Assembly (NCBI GenBank): GCA_038025085.1
Contig: CM076144.1
Span: 46,726,001-46,790,000, forward strand
Direction: 5' to 3'
Source: Tetragonia tetragonoides
Taxonomy: Eukaryota; Streptophyta; Magnoliopsida; Caryophyllales; Aizoaceae
DNA length: 64,000 nucleotides
Below, piece after piece: positions 52,000 through 63,072 of the stretch; position 1 is the stretch's first letter; each line of letters begins with the position of its first letter. The notes beneath the pieces are model-generated. The model was not told where the DNA came from. It saw only the letters and a program-made list of their open reading frames with translations, and made no database searches. The translations under genes and the position numbers were made by a program.

Positions 52000-54639
52000 C
52001 AACCAATCCATATGGGTGAGAATGAATTTCAATTTCTAGCTAGTTAGGATATGTGATGTTTTAGCTTTTGAATTAAATTCATTTAAACCAAATATTTCAA
52101 TAGTTGGTGAACTGTCAGCCATTTTGCAATTGCAGGGTTACAAGCGTCAAGTGGTACTGCAATGTATATACAAACTGCAGACCCCACCTCAGTCTGGAGC
52201 CTTGTGCACTGGTTTGATGGTGTGTTCTGATCCGTGGTGCCTTGTGCACTGTTTTGATCCGGGTTATGTGATTTGAGAGAAGTCGGTCCCTATTAATTTA
52301 CCTTGTTCTTTTCTCATGCCTAAGAAGTTGATGTTTTAAGTAGTTATGTCATCATAAGAGTGACTAAACCTTGCCAAAAAAGAGTGAAATTTCACCAGTT
52401 CTACTGGGTCACATTTCTTGAAGTTCCCATACATAATACGTTCAAAAAAGAAAAGAGAGAATAACAGAAGAAAAACTCCAAGGGATTATTCGAGTACCTG
52501 TTATTCTCCAACGTGCAGGAAGGGATTGATGGGAAAGTAATTGTGTGCCAGGATTTGTTCCAAAGGCTACATTTGGACAAAGTTTATCAGGCTCTAATTT
52601 TGTAAGCTGCTAGAGTATTGGCTATGGATAACGGAGAAAAATAGGCTTTCCCCTTTGTGTTTATTTTCTATGCTAGTGTACTTGTGAATTTGTGATTGAG
52701 AAGCAATAGCATTTTCATAAGTTCATTTCTGTACAAACAAAATAGCTCGACAAAAAGGGAGGAAAAAACTACAAGCAGCAGGAGAAAACGCAAAAGATCC
52801 TCAGCCATGAGACGAGGCTGACAGAATGTGTATAGTCAAGGATGGTTGTATGTCAACTCCTTTTGCAAATATGTGAAACAATATGATTCTACATGTATCA
52901 ATTGTAAAACCAGAAATTTTGATTGTATGAAGACTTTCAGCATGAATTTTGGGGTGGCTCAATGGTTTCTTGGTTGCATTTCATTTCCATCCTTGCATCC
53001 CTTGTTTTACAAATACTGATTACCGAGTCGATAGAAAGTAGAAACCACAATCCTGCAAAATCTCTCACCTCACTCCCAGACCATAGTACATCGACCCATA
53101 CCCAGTAATTGGTTCCTTGAGCTTTCTCTCTCCACAATAATGCCTCATTCCCTCACCTCATCACACCACCAGCAGATGACAGTCACCGCCATCGTGGTTG
53201 TCTATTCGCTCAAGCGTTGCGCTATTAGAAAAGGGCAATTAACAGACATACCCCCTCAGAAGATTTATTCTCAGATTCATTCCGTCACCCACCTCGACAG
53301 CCTATTTTCCGGTCTCGATAAAACTCTCTTCTTCTAACTACTTAAATTTGTTGTTTTTTTTTTTCGAATTCGATTTTTGTTTCCTCTTAGTTGAGTTATT
53401 ATACTGAGATTGAAATTAGGATCGAGTACTGGGAAGGGACACTGGAGGTACTAGAACAGCAAAGTATCCAAATTGTGTTTGAATTGCTGCTCTAATTTTT
53501 GCGACAATTTGTGCTTGCTTCACTATTTTAGAAAGTTCATATCCTTTTGGCAAAGTTTCGGGTTATTTTGTTCATGTGGTATCACTCACTGTTTTTTCAA
53601 GGGCGATTATCAACTTAAAAGGTCCTACATGGGCAGTGGCTTAATGGCTTATCAGATAACAATTTTCCCCCCAATATATACATATAAACAAATGCTTTAG
53701 GTTTCCCAAATATGAATGGGTGTTTCTTTTGGGTGATCAACGCAAGTAATAATTTTTTTGGTTGTAATCAATGCAAGTAATGAGTTGGTTATGACTACAG
53801 CTTGATTATTGTATACATCTTTGTTGTTTGCTCTCTGGTAGTGGTTTCTTCTTTTCTTCATCTTTTTTGTTTATAGGTCTTTGGTAGTGGTTTCATGTTT
53901 GCTTATAATTAACTAAATACAATTGTTTTTGTTTGGTTTTTTTGTTTGTGGATTAATTTCCATCTTACGAATAGTACAACGACGTGTGTATTCCACTTTT
54001 TCTTGTTTTTCAATTTGACTTGCTGGCTTATTCTTCTTTTCATCGTGTGTAAGTCGTAAATTTCCTTACTTGACTTGTTAGAATCAATTGTCAACTTTTT
54101 TGAGTTATATTTCTTGCTCAGTTTCAGTCCTTGGATAGCTATGGGGTGGGGCGACGTTCTGCGCATGTGCATGGCTATTTGGACGAGTTTATGTATGGGT
54201 GGATGGAAATCACATTTTGGAGTTTAATTTCATTGTTTTTTGTTCAATTTTTTTTTTTACAATTTTCCAAACCCGAGAGTTACCAGAGGCTTTGGTTGTG
54301 AATGAGAGGGTAGAAATTAACATATAGGAAAAGGCTATATCCAAATACCTCATTAGATAGACTAATAGAGATATAATTTGCTGGTTGGATTATGTCTCTT
54401 GCATTGTCTTGGCAAGCAACAAGAAAGATACAAAAAAGGAAACAAATTTATGGCTCACTAGCCAAGAATGAGGATCGTGGGATGGAGACTTTAATCAGAT
54501 GGGAGAAATGTATGTAAATCAGAGTTAGGAGATCGCAGATGGTAAGGAAATAGAAAGTAACGTAGGGCAGCTATTGATTCTTGGAATTTGTGCCAAAACC
54601 AGTAAAATCATGAGTTATACGACAATAGCTTATTCAAAT
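52000..54639. other. 3' flank of the Man1-like gene and gene-free sequence
   Basis: The first 250 bases are probable 3' untranslated sequence. Near 53100-53340 a leader-like CT-rich stretch and a 65-codon frame (MPHSLTSSHHQQMTVTAIVV start) appear, but I cannot match it to a protein. The rest is AT-rich with poly-T runs. Confidence 0.35.
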
Positions 54640-54649
54640 AGTTAGGGAT

Positions 54650-56060
54650 TGTTTCTTATTTGTGTGGATAAAGAGGTCTTCATCTCGAATATGGGCAGTT
54701 GGGACGGTACACAGTGGGAGTGAAATATTTTTTATAGAAGACAGTTGAGAGAATGGGAGAAGAAGGAACATGATCAGTGAATGAGAATACTCGAGAAGAC
54801 TATTTTATGTGCAGACAAAGATGATAAGTTGGTGTGGAAATTTGATTCTAAGGGAGAATTCTCAGTAAAGGCGTTATATACTCAATTGAAAACTCAAAAT
54901 CAGCCCTCATGTAATTTAGCACAAATCATATGGAAAGCTAAGGTCCCGCTTAAAAGCTTTATTCAATAAAATTGCTACTAAATGCAATTTGAGAAACAGA
55001 GGTGTGCCTTTTGATGATGAAGCATGTATTTTCGAGTTCTGTAGGGAGAATGATGAACAGGTGGATCACCTTTTATTACAATATCCTTTGGCTCAGAAGG
55101 TGTGGCAGAAAATATTTCATTGGGGGTGTGTGTGTCTGCGTTTCTTCTGTATACAATCAAGGATTTTCTATTACAGTGGTAGGGATTTTCTCCAGGTATG
55201 GGCTATTCTCAGACATAGTTCATGATTTTTTTTCGCTTGTATATGGACTATATTGCTTGTAAGAAATGAAGTATGCTTCAAGAAGGTCCAACCAAGTTCT
55301 TTGATTGATCAAGTTCAATTAAGGAGTTTTTGGTGGTATAAGAGTTGTACTGGTGATAAATTACACTCTTTACATGATTGGGAGTTTAATATTTTGTTTG
55401 TTGCTAAGATTGCACATCAGCAACAAGGTAAAGGTATGGATCGCTCTGATCATACTTGGAACCCCCCTTCTTCTGGTTGGTTGAAATTTAATTTGGATGG
55501 TTTATCCCTTGGAAAACTTGGGTCTGCTGGTTGTGGTGGGATTTTAAGAGGCTGTACAGAGGAAATTTGCGCTGTCTTCTCCGTTAAGCTTGAGGATATG
55601 GATTCTAATGTTGCAGAACTTCATGCATTTAGTTATTCAGTTGATTTACTAATGAAACATCCAGATTGGCCACATTTTCGAATAGTCTTCGAAAGCGATT
55701 CTTGCAATGCTATTAATTGGGTGTTGAAGAAAGAGGGTAGACCGTGGAACTGGTGGCGTATATTCAACAAATTGGACACAGTTAGATGGTGTACAGATAC
55801 AACATGTTATTAGAGAAAAGAATAGTGAAGTTGATAGGTTAGCAAAACAAGGTGTATATAGGGAGGATAAAATGTTAATATGGATTTGATTCTACCATGT
55901 ATAGATTGGGGGGTTTTCTTTTGTATAGTCAGAAACAGGAGTAGAGATAGTCTGAATGGGATAGGTAAGGACTTAACGGGCCTAAGAACCTTTGTATGAT
56001 AACTTTGTGGCATTTAGTCGCCTAATGAAATGATTATTTTGTTGTTCAAAAAAAAAAAAA
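54650..56060 (+). pseudogene. 5'-truncated LINE with zf-RVT and RNase H regions, 10-bp target duplication
   Basis: The insertion is bounded by AGTTAGGGAT at 54640-54649 and 56061-56070, and ends in a poly-A tail (56048-56061). Translation in shifting frames gives RRQLREWEKKEHDQ, KLVWKFDSKGEFSVKALY (the zf-RVT region) and RGVPFDDEACIF...VDHLLLQYPLAQKVWQKIF. The RNase H part (55253-55813) has NLDG, AELHAFS and ESDS catalytic strands, and in another frame HVIREKNSEVDRLAKQG. Stops and frameshifts show it is dead. The reverse transcriptase core is absent. The tandem duplication breakpoint (54963) lies inside this element. Confidence 0.85.
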
Positions 56061-56757
56061 AGTTAGGGATCTGCGAGTGTCTCTGCCAAAGGATATGGTG
56101 GGCAAAAAAATGGGATCTTTTCAGTTCATTCGACATATTGGTTAGGACAAGCAGTGGTGGAAGTTAATTTGGGGGCTAAACATTTCTTTTGGCATGCTTG
56201 TTCGGGGAGTTTGGGGTATTCGAGAATTTACAGCCCAAATATATTAGAGACGATCCCATTTGTTCTTGTCATTTTTTGGGGCTCGTCGACTCTTATGAGT
56301 TCTAATATGGAGTTCAAAGGAGTTTGGTTCATTTCTAAGTATTCATAGGTATTAGGTATTATGTATTATACTTATGATAAGCTTAGCCTTGTGTTTAGTA
56401 AATATCAATTTCATTGTATGAATATCATTTTTGGTTCAGTTTGACCAATTTCAATTCAAGCTTGGGATTTGGTCGTCATCTTCAATGTTTTGGATTTCAT
56501 ACATACTATGTCTCCTGCTGTCAGAAGGGAGGGGGGTGAATACTTGTTATTTACATTCTTATATCTATTGTAAGTTAGTAAATATAGTAACATTGCACTA
56601 TTAATTGTCAGGATTGAGATTCATTTACTGTAGAGTCCTAGAAAGTAGGAGTATCATTTTAACAGGTAGATGTTGAACCTCATACAGAATATGTTCTGTG
56701 AAATATTGTTCATCTTACTATGTTCTCTAAAGAAACTTATGTTTGATGCTTATTCCA

Positions 56758-57150
56758 TGTAGTGGTTGATTCAGTTCAAGCAGCCACTCCGATAATTAGA
56801 CAGATAAATGCAACTAAGGGCATACGCTTGACATTTATACCTCTGGACAGGGTGAGGCCCTCATAATACATGTCCCTAGAGCGATAATTTAGTACCTTTG
56901 TTGAGGAAACTAAAATTTGTGGAACAATGTACATAGGCTTTTCCTCAGATTATATATGTTTTCTTTCAGTTTTATCAGTTGTTATATTCATGCATATCTT
57001 TTGCTGTTTGTTTTTTGTGCTTAGATATCCAAGTGCGATACCAAAAGCATGCTTATTTGCAATTTAAATTTGCGGAGGCTCAAGCAATCAAATTACATGA
57101 AGATAGCGCTCCATTGTGGACAAAGATTAGTCATAGTGGAGATAACTAGG
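56758..57150 (+). pseudogene. Two exon-like fragments, possibly from an SMC-type gene
   Basis: At 56759-56852, after the acceptor CCATGTAG, one frame reads VVDSVQAATPIIRQINATKG then IRLTFIPLDR and meets a donor CAGG|GTGAGG. This resembles the SMC3 hinge (a II R..N..KG.R.TF.PL.R pattern) by memory only. At about 57025-57150, after TTGTGCTTAG, another frame reads IQVRYQKHAYLQFKFAEAQA then IKLHEDSAPLWTKISHSGDN before a stop. No other exons of the gene are found nearby. Neither piece alone proves a gene. Confidence 0.35.
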
Positions 57151-57283
57151 GAGTGTTGGGACTGATTTCGTGCTTGAAAAAGGGGTGTATGCCCCGATGG
57201 ACAAAGATTAAGTATAGTTTAACAACTATAAAAGTAGTTGATATTTGATACAACAATTTTGGGTGAGAGAGATCATAGGGTAT

Positions 57284-57830
57284 CCCCCCCCCCCCATGAT
57301 ACCCTAAGATGCGGCATTTTCCATGGCTTCAAAACAGGCAGGTCTTGCAGGAGTTTTCAGGGACAGCAATGGAACGTGGATGGAGAGCTACCAGAAAAGC
57401 ATAAGGCAGAGGACGTGAACATGGCAAAGCTTATGAGTATTAGAGAGGGACTCTACATTGTGGTTGAGAACAATTGGAGCCTTTTGATTGTTAACTCGGA
57501 TTGCAAGCAAGTGGTAGAGATGCTTACTACTACAGCGCCTCTCGTATCTAATCTCTCAAATATCATTTTGGATTGCAGGAAGTTGAAGGAGGGTCTACAT
57601 GAAGTTATCTTTACTCGCAATTTTAGAGAAGAAAATCAGCTTGCGGATGTGTTGGCTAAGGACTGTCTTGTCAAATGGTTTTGGTGTGATGATGTAATTA
57701 AATTTAATCATTCTGCTAATTTTTGTAAAGCTATTTATGAGGATGACCTCAGACGCAAGACCTTTGAGAGGTCATATAAAGTTACATTAGCGTAATGATA
57801 TGAAATGATCTCATTCTGACCAAAAAAAAA
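57284..57830 (+). pseudogene. Short 5'-truncated LINE (RNase H end), unit 1 copy
   Basis: The insertion is flanked by the 16-bp duplication AGAGATCATAGGGTAT at 57268-57283 and 57831-57846, and ends in an A run. Translation gives AGLAGVFRDSNGTWMESY in one frame and, after a frameshift, MSIREGLYIVVENNWSLLIV, VNSDCKQVVEML and FREENQLADVLAKDC, the RNase H strands and final helix of a LINE. Its 5' junction is a C run followed by GATACCCT, the inverse of the AGGGTATC just before it. Confidence 0.88.
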
Positions 57831-57953
57831 AGAGATCATAGGGTATTTGGAAAGGAGGCTAGAAGCATGGAGTAGCTTGATCAATAGTTCAATACCTTTA
57901 GTTGTGCTCTTATGCTAGCTTCTTACAAGTGCTATGTAGTTCAATACTCAATA

Positions 57954-58209
57954 CTCCCTTCGTCCTATGTTTATATTGGTAGTTTATATTTTGGTTCGTC
58001 CCCTATTTATATTGGTACTTCTTTTTTAGGTAAGAAATAAGTAATACAATTACTCATATACCCTCTCTTTATTCCTCTTTTTAATAAAGGGGCCACCATA
58101 TTCGCTCTCATACTTAAATAAGGGTCTTTGAGTCATTTTTGGGTTAAAGTTTCATTGTCTTAAACTCCGTTCCAAGTCAAACTAGCAAGGTAAACATGGG
58201 ACAAAGGAG
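57954..58209. mobile_element. Stowaway MITE, unit 1 copy, 256 bp
   Basis: The left end CTCCCTTCGTCCTATGTTTA and the right end TAAACATGGGACAAAGGAG form the terminal inverted repeat typical of Stowaway (Tc1/mariner) MITEs. TA dinucleotides flank both ends (57952-57953 and 58210-58211). It has no coding capacity. Confidence 0.9.
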
Positions 58210-60335
58210 TATTTTTTACTCCGTATTACGTAAATGTTTACCGCAGGAAATGCTGGAGCATTTTACTGGAGGTGATCCTCTTTCTTCTAGAGCATGTTTT
58301 TTCTGAAACTTATGTTTGCTTGATATATAACCTTAGTTGATTTGACTTTTGAGTTTGCATTTTTCTGAGGTTGGCTTGACTCTAGAGGCTGGAGCTTTAC
58401 AAATGTGGCTTGTTCCCCTCCCCCCACCCCCCACCCCCATTTTCTTTGTTGTGATCAATACAAATTCCATAAGTAATGAGTTTAACCCATTCAACGTATA
58501 AACGATGTTGCAGCTTCTACTCTGAGAGATTACAAATGAGAGCATTTGATCGAAAGCAAGAAGGGATCCCTTTTTCTTTCTTTTTTTCTTTTTTTTTTTT
58601 ACTTTTTTTTTAGCTCAAGAAGGGATTACTCTTAAAAATACCTCTAATACGGACTTAAACCTTAGTAATATTGACCTTTTTTGTTTTTCCTTTTACTACT
58701 GGAAAAAAGAAGAAGAAGAAGAATGACACATGAGAGATGGGTATGAGTTCGTCCATAATCTCTAAAGCAAAGACATATGATTTAGTCTATATAATGGCAT
58801 AGGTAGGATTAAAACTTAAATTTTGATATTGTGATCCAAACGTATATTTTTTAAATTAATGTTAACCCACTTGAGGAGACGCGTGCAACGCACGCGTTCC
58901 ACCAACTAGTAGAATAAAGTGAGGCGTAACTCGTGACAAATACTCGTGAGTCATATGATTTGCAACATAGTTTGCTTCTTTTAGGCAATTTTTAACTTAA
59001 ACCTTGTCAAAAAGGTGGAAATGCGCCTCGCATAAATCATGAGTTGTATTATCAAGCCATTATACTTAACTTAAAAACACTCACCTACCTTATTTATTGC
59101 TACTATTTTCTTAAAATTATTTTTTTCCAAATATGTTTTCAATTCTTTATTTTTCAATTGAAAATAAAGCAAAATAAACCTACTTTTTTGTTTTTTGAGT
59201 GAAAAAATATAAACCTACCTCTTCAAAACAAACATTTACCTACATTTTATTTTGAGGGAAAGAGTAATTGTGATTTAAGATAAGCCAATACTTGAAAATA
59301 AAGAAAAATCCCCCACCACAAAGGGTAAAGAAAAAAAATCATAGTAACTCCGATGATAAAAGTGACTCTCGAGAGGAAAATCTCCTAATCGTTTCTATCC
59401 TACCTTAAAGAAAAAAAAAAAGAAAACCTCCGCGGCGAAATTCTCCAGGACTATACCGAGACTATGACTAGAGTGAGTGTTTTGTGAGCTCGTGCAAAAT
59501 TAGGTATTGGTGGTATTCAGTTTCCTCTTCCTCAGACAAGACTGTTTCTCCGACCATCAATTTCCCTTCAGGTTTGCAAAATTTGATTCACCTTTCTCTC
59601 TCCTCCACTTCACTCTCGACCACATACCTGAATGTGAATAATAATAAAGATGGGTACTTTCTGATATCTTGGTTGAACTATATAAGATTCTTTTTCAATT
59701 TTTGGAGACAGTATTTGATAGCTTGTTGCTCTGAATTAGTGTAAAATTCGTGTAAAAAATTTAGTGGGGTCATTGCTTTTTGTGGGTTTATTATTTTCCT
59801 AGTGTTTATGGATTCTGTTTGGTTATACCCTGATCATCACATTCACCTGTGTGTTTTTGTTTTAATGCACTTGATCTAATCTTTGTATTCGGGGTTGTTT
59901 TTCGGATGATTTTGTAATGGATAAGTTACAAATTTTGTAATTTTGTAATGAATTGGGTTGGAATTCAGCTTTCTAAGATTATTGATAAAGATTGAAGAGC
60001 TCAAAACATTTTGTGTCACAATAAATCAACATGTTGCTTACAAAAAAACAATTAATGGATATGGAATTGCTATATGAATACTCCTCTAGTCATGGAAAGT
60101 GGTTCTATGGGAGGTTAAACATGTTTTATCTTCTTCTTGTGGGAAAATTCTGTCTGTTGGCCTCATTATTCATGAAGTTGCTGCCACTTAGTTGGTTGTG
60201 GTGATTTCCAAATTGAAAGAATTCTTTAGGACTTGAAAGGACCTTTGCCTCTGTGTACAAACCATTTTATCATCCAATGAAAGGAGTATCACTTTTATGG
60301 TTCTGGGGTCAAATGTCCACAGCCTTTACCATTAC
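58210..60335. other. Remainder of tandem unit 1
   Basis: No coding region can be proven. Poly-C runs occur near 58420. A short perfect palindrome ACGCGTGCAACGCACGCGT lies at about 58880. Around 59440-59640 a frame-rich, GC-richer stretch with CT-rich sequence could be a gene leader with first exon, but it matches nothing I recognise. Confidence 0.35.
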
Positions 60336-61160
60336 TCAATAAAATTGCTACTAAATGCAATTTGAGAAACAGAGGTGTGCCTTTTGATGATGAAGCATGT
60401 ATTTGCGAGTTCTGTAGGGAGAATGATGAACAGGTGGATCACCTTTTATTACAATATCCTTTGGCTCAGAAGGTGTGGCAGAAAATATTTCATTGGTGGG
60501 GTGTGTCTGCGTTTCTTCTGTATACAATCAAGGATTTTCTATTACAGTGGTAGGGATTTTCTCCAGGTATGGGCTATTCTCAGACATAGTTCATGATTTT
60601 TTTTCGCTTGTATATGGACTATATTGCTTGTAAGAAATGAAGTATGCTTCAAGAAGGTCCAACCAAGTTCTTTGATTGATCAAGTTCAATTAAGGAGTTT
60701 TTGGTGGTATAAGAGTTGTACTGGTGATAAATTACACTCTTTACATGATTGGGAGTTTAATATTTTGTTTGTTGCTAAGATTGCACATCAGCAACAAGGT
60801 AAAGGTATGGATCGCTCTGATCATATTTGGAACCCCCCTTCTTCTGGTTGGTTGAAATTTAATTTGGATGGTTTATCCCTTGGAAAACTTGGGTCTGCTG
60901 GTTGTGGTGGGATTTTAAGAGGAGAGGAAATTTGCGTTGTCTTCTCCGTTAAGCTTGAGGATATGGATTCTAATGCTGCAGAACTTTATGCATTTAGTTA
61001 TGCAGTTGATTTACTAATGAAACATCCAGATTGGCCACATTTTCGAATAGTCTTCGAAAGCGATTCTTGCAATGCTATTAATTGGGTGTTGAAGAAAGAG
61101 GATAGACCGTGGAACTGGTGGCGTATATTCAACAAATTGGACACAGTTAGATGGTGTACA
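60336..61160 (+). pseudogene. LINE fragment in unit 2, truncated at both ends
   Basis: This is the same zf-RVT tail and RNase H region as in unit 1 (frame 60624-61211, with NLDG, AELYAFS and ESDS). Its 5' end is the duplication breakpoint. Its 3' end is a deletion that joins GTACA (ending 61160) directly to ATATGGAG, removing the LINE 3' end, the A-tail and about 230 bases of flank. Confidence 0.85.
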
Positions 61161-61624
61161 ATATGGAGTTTAAAGGAGTTTGGTTCATTTCTTAGTATTC
61201 ATAGGTATTAGGTATTATGTATTATACTTATGATAAGTTTAGCCTTGTGTTTAGTAAATATCAATTTCATTGTATGAATATCATTTTTGGTCCAGTTTGA
61301 CCAATTTCAATTCAAGCTTGGGATTTGGTCGTCATCTTCAATGTTTTGGATTTCATACATATTATGTCTCCTGCTGTCAGAAGGGAAGGGGGGGGGGTGA
61401 ATACTTGTTATTTACATTCTTATATCTATTGAAAGTTAGCAAATATATATAGTAACATTGCACTATTTAATTGTCAGGATTGAGATTCATTTACTGTAGA
61501 GTCCTAGAAAGTAGGAGTATCATTTTAACAGGTAGATGTTGAACCTCATACAGAATATGTTCTGTGAAATATTGTTCATATTACTATGTTCTCTAAAGAA
61601 ACTTATGTTTGATGCTTATTCCAT

Positions 61625-62020
61625 GTAGTGGTTGATTCAGTTAAAGCAGCCACTCCGATAATTAGACAGATAAATGCAACTAAGGGCATACGCGTGACAT
61701 TTATACCTCTGGACAGGGTGAGGCCCTCATAATACATGTCCCCAGAGCGATAATTTAGTACCTTTGTTGAGGAAACTAAAATTTGTGGAACAATGTACAT
61801 AGGCTTTTCCTCAGATTATATATGTTTTCTTTCAGTTTTATCAGTTGTTATATTCATGCATATCTTTTGCTGTTTGTTTTTTGTGCTTAGATATCCAAGT
61901 GCGATACCAAAAGCATGCTTTATTTGCAATTTAAATTTGCGGAGGCTCAAGCAATCAAATTGGCATGAAGATAGCTGCTCCATTGTGGACAAAGATTAGT
62001 CATAGTGGAGATAACTAGGG
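61625..62020 (+). pseudogene. Unit 2 copy of the exon-like fragments
   Basis: This matches 56758-57150 with a few changes. The first piece keeps its frame and splice-like borders. The second piece has gained bases (TGCTTTATTT and AATTGGCATG) that shift the frame found in unit 1. The difference suggests no selection on the protein in at least one copy. Confidence 0.35.
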
Positions 62021-62152
62021 AGTGTTGGGACTGATTTCGTGCTTGAAAAAGGGGTGTATGCCCCGATGGACAAAGATTAAGTATAGTTTAACAACTATAA
62101 AAGTAGTTGATATTTGATACAACAATTTTGGGTGAGAGAGATCATAGGGTAT

Positions 62153-62693
62153 CCCCCCCTATGATACCCTAAGATGCAGCATTTTCCATGGCTTCAAAAC
62201 AGGCAGGTCTTGCAGGAGTTTTCAGGGACAGCAATGGAACGTGGATGGAGAGCTACCAGAAAAGCATAAGGCAGAGGACGTGAACATGGCAAAGCTTATG
62301 AGTATTAGAGAGGGACTCTACATTGTGGTTGAGAACAATTGGAGCCTTTTGATTGTTAACTCGGATTGCAAGCAAGTGGTAGAGATGCTTACTACTACAA
62401 CGCCTCTCGTATCTAATCTCTCAAATATCATTTTGGATTGCAGGAAGTTGAAGGAGGGTCTACATGAAGTTATCTTTACTCGCAATTTTAGAGAAGAAAA
62501 TCAGCTTGCGGATGTGTTGGCTAAGGACTGTCTTGTCAAATGGTCTTGGTGTGATGATGTAATTATATTTAATCATTCTGCTAATTTTTGTAAAGCTATT
62601 TATGAGGATGACCTCAGACGCAAGACCTTTGAGAGGTCATATAAAGTTACATTAGCATAATGATATGAAATGATCTCATTCTGACCAAAACAA
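62153..62693 (+). pseudogene. Short 5'-truncated LINE (RNase H end), unit 2 copy
   Basis: This is identical in structure to the copy at 57284, with the same 16-bp target duplication at 62137-62152 and 62694-62709. The insertion therefore came before the tandem duplication. The C run at the 5' junction is shorter here, and the A-tail is interrupted by C. Confidence 0.88.
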
Positions 62694-62816
62694 AGAGATC
62701 ATAGGGTATTTGGAAACGAGGCTAGAAGCATGAAGTAGCTTGATCAATAGTTCAATACCTTTAGTTGTGCTCTTATGCTAGCTTCTTACAAGTGCTATGT
62801 AGTTCAATACTCAATA

Positions 62817-63072
62817 CTCCCTCCGTCCTATGTTTACATTGGTAGTTTATATTTTGGTTCATCCCCTATTTATATTGGTACTTCTTTTTTAGGTAAGAAA
62901 TAAGTAATTCAATTACTCATATACCCTCTCTTTATTCCTCTTTTTAATAAAGGGGCCACCATATTCGCTCTCATACTTAAACAAGGGTCTTTGAGTTATT
63001 TTTGGGCTAAAGTTTCAATGTCTTAAACTCCGTTCCAAGTCAAACTAGCAAGGTAAACATGGGACAAAGGAG
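62817..63072. mobile_element. Stowaway MITE, unit 2 copy, 256 bp
   Basis: The CTCCCTCCGTCCTATGTTTA left end and TAAACATGGGACAAAGGAG right end match the unit 1 copy. The left TA target site is kept and the right one has become TT. Confidence 0.9.

Larger units (their letters stand above)
54963..60335. repeat. Tandem duplication, unit 1 (5,373 bp)
   Basis: From TCAATAAAATTGCTACTAAA at 54963 the sequence is nearly identical to that starting at 60336, and similarity persists to the window end, where 63970-64000 corresponds to about 59125-59160. The second copy begins immediately where a 5,373-bp unit would end, so the arrangement is head to tail. Unit 1 holds the 3' part of a LINE, two exon-like pieces, a second short LINE, a Stowaway MITE and a leader-like stretch near 59480. 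Confidence 0.9.

Noticed and set aside
53140..53337. A 65-codon frame after a CT-rich stretch
   Set aside because: It could be a first exon, but no homology, acceptor or following exon was found, so it is left as unassigned sequence.
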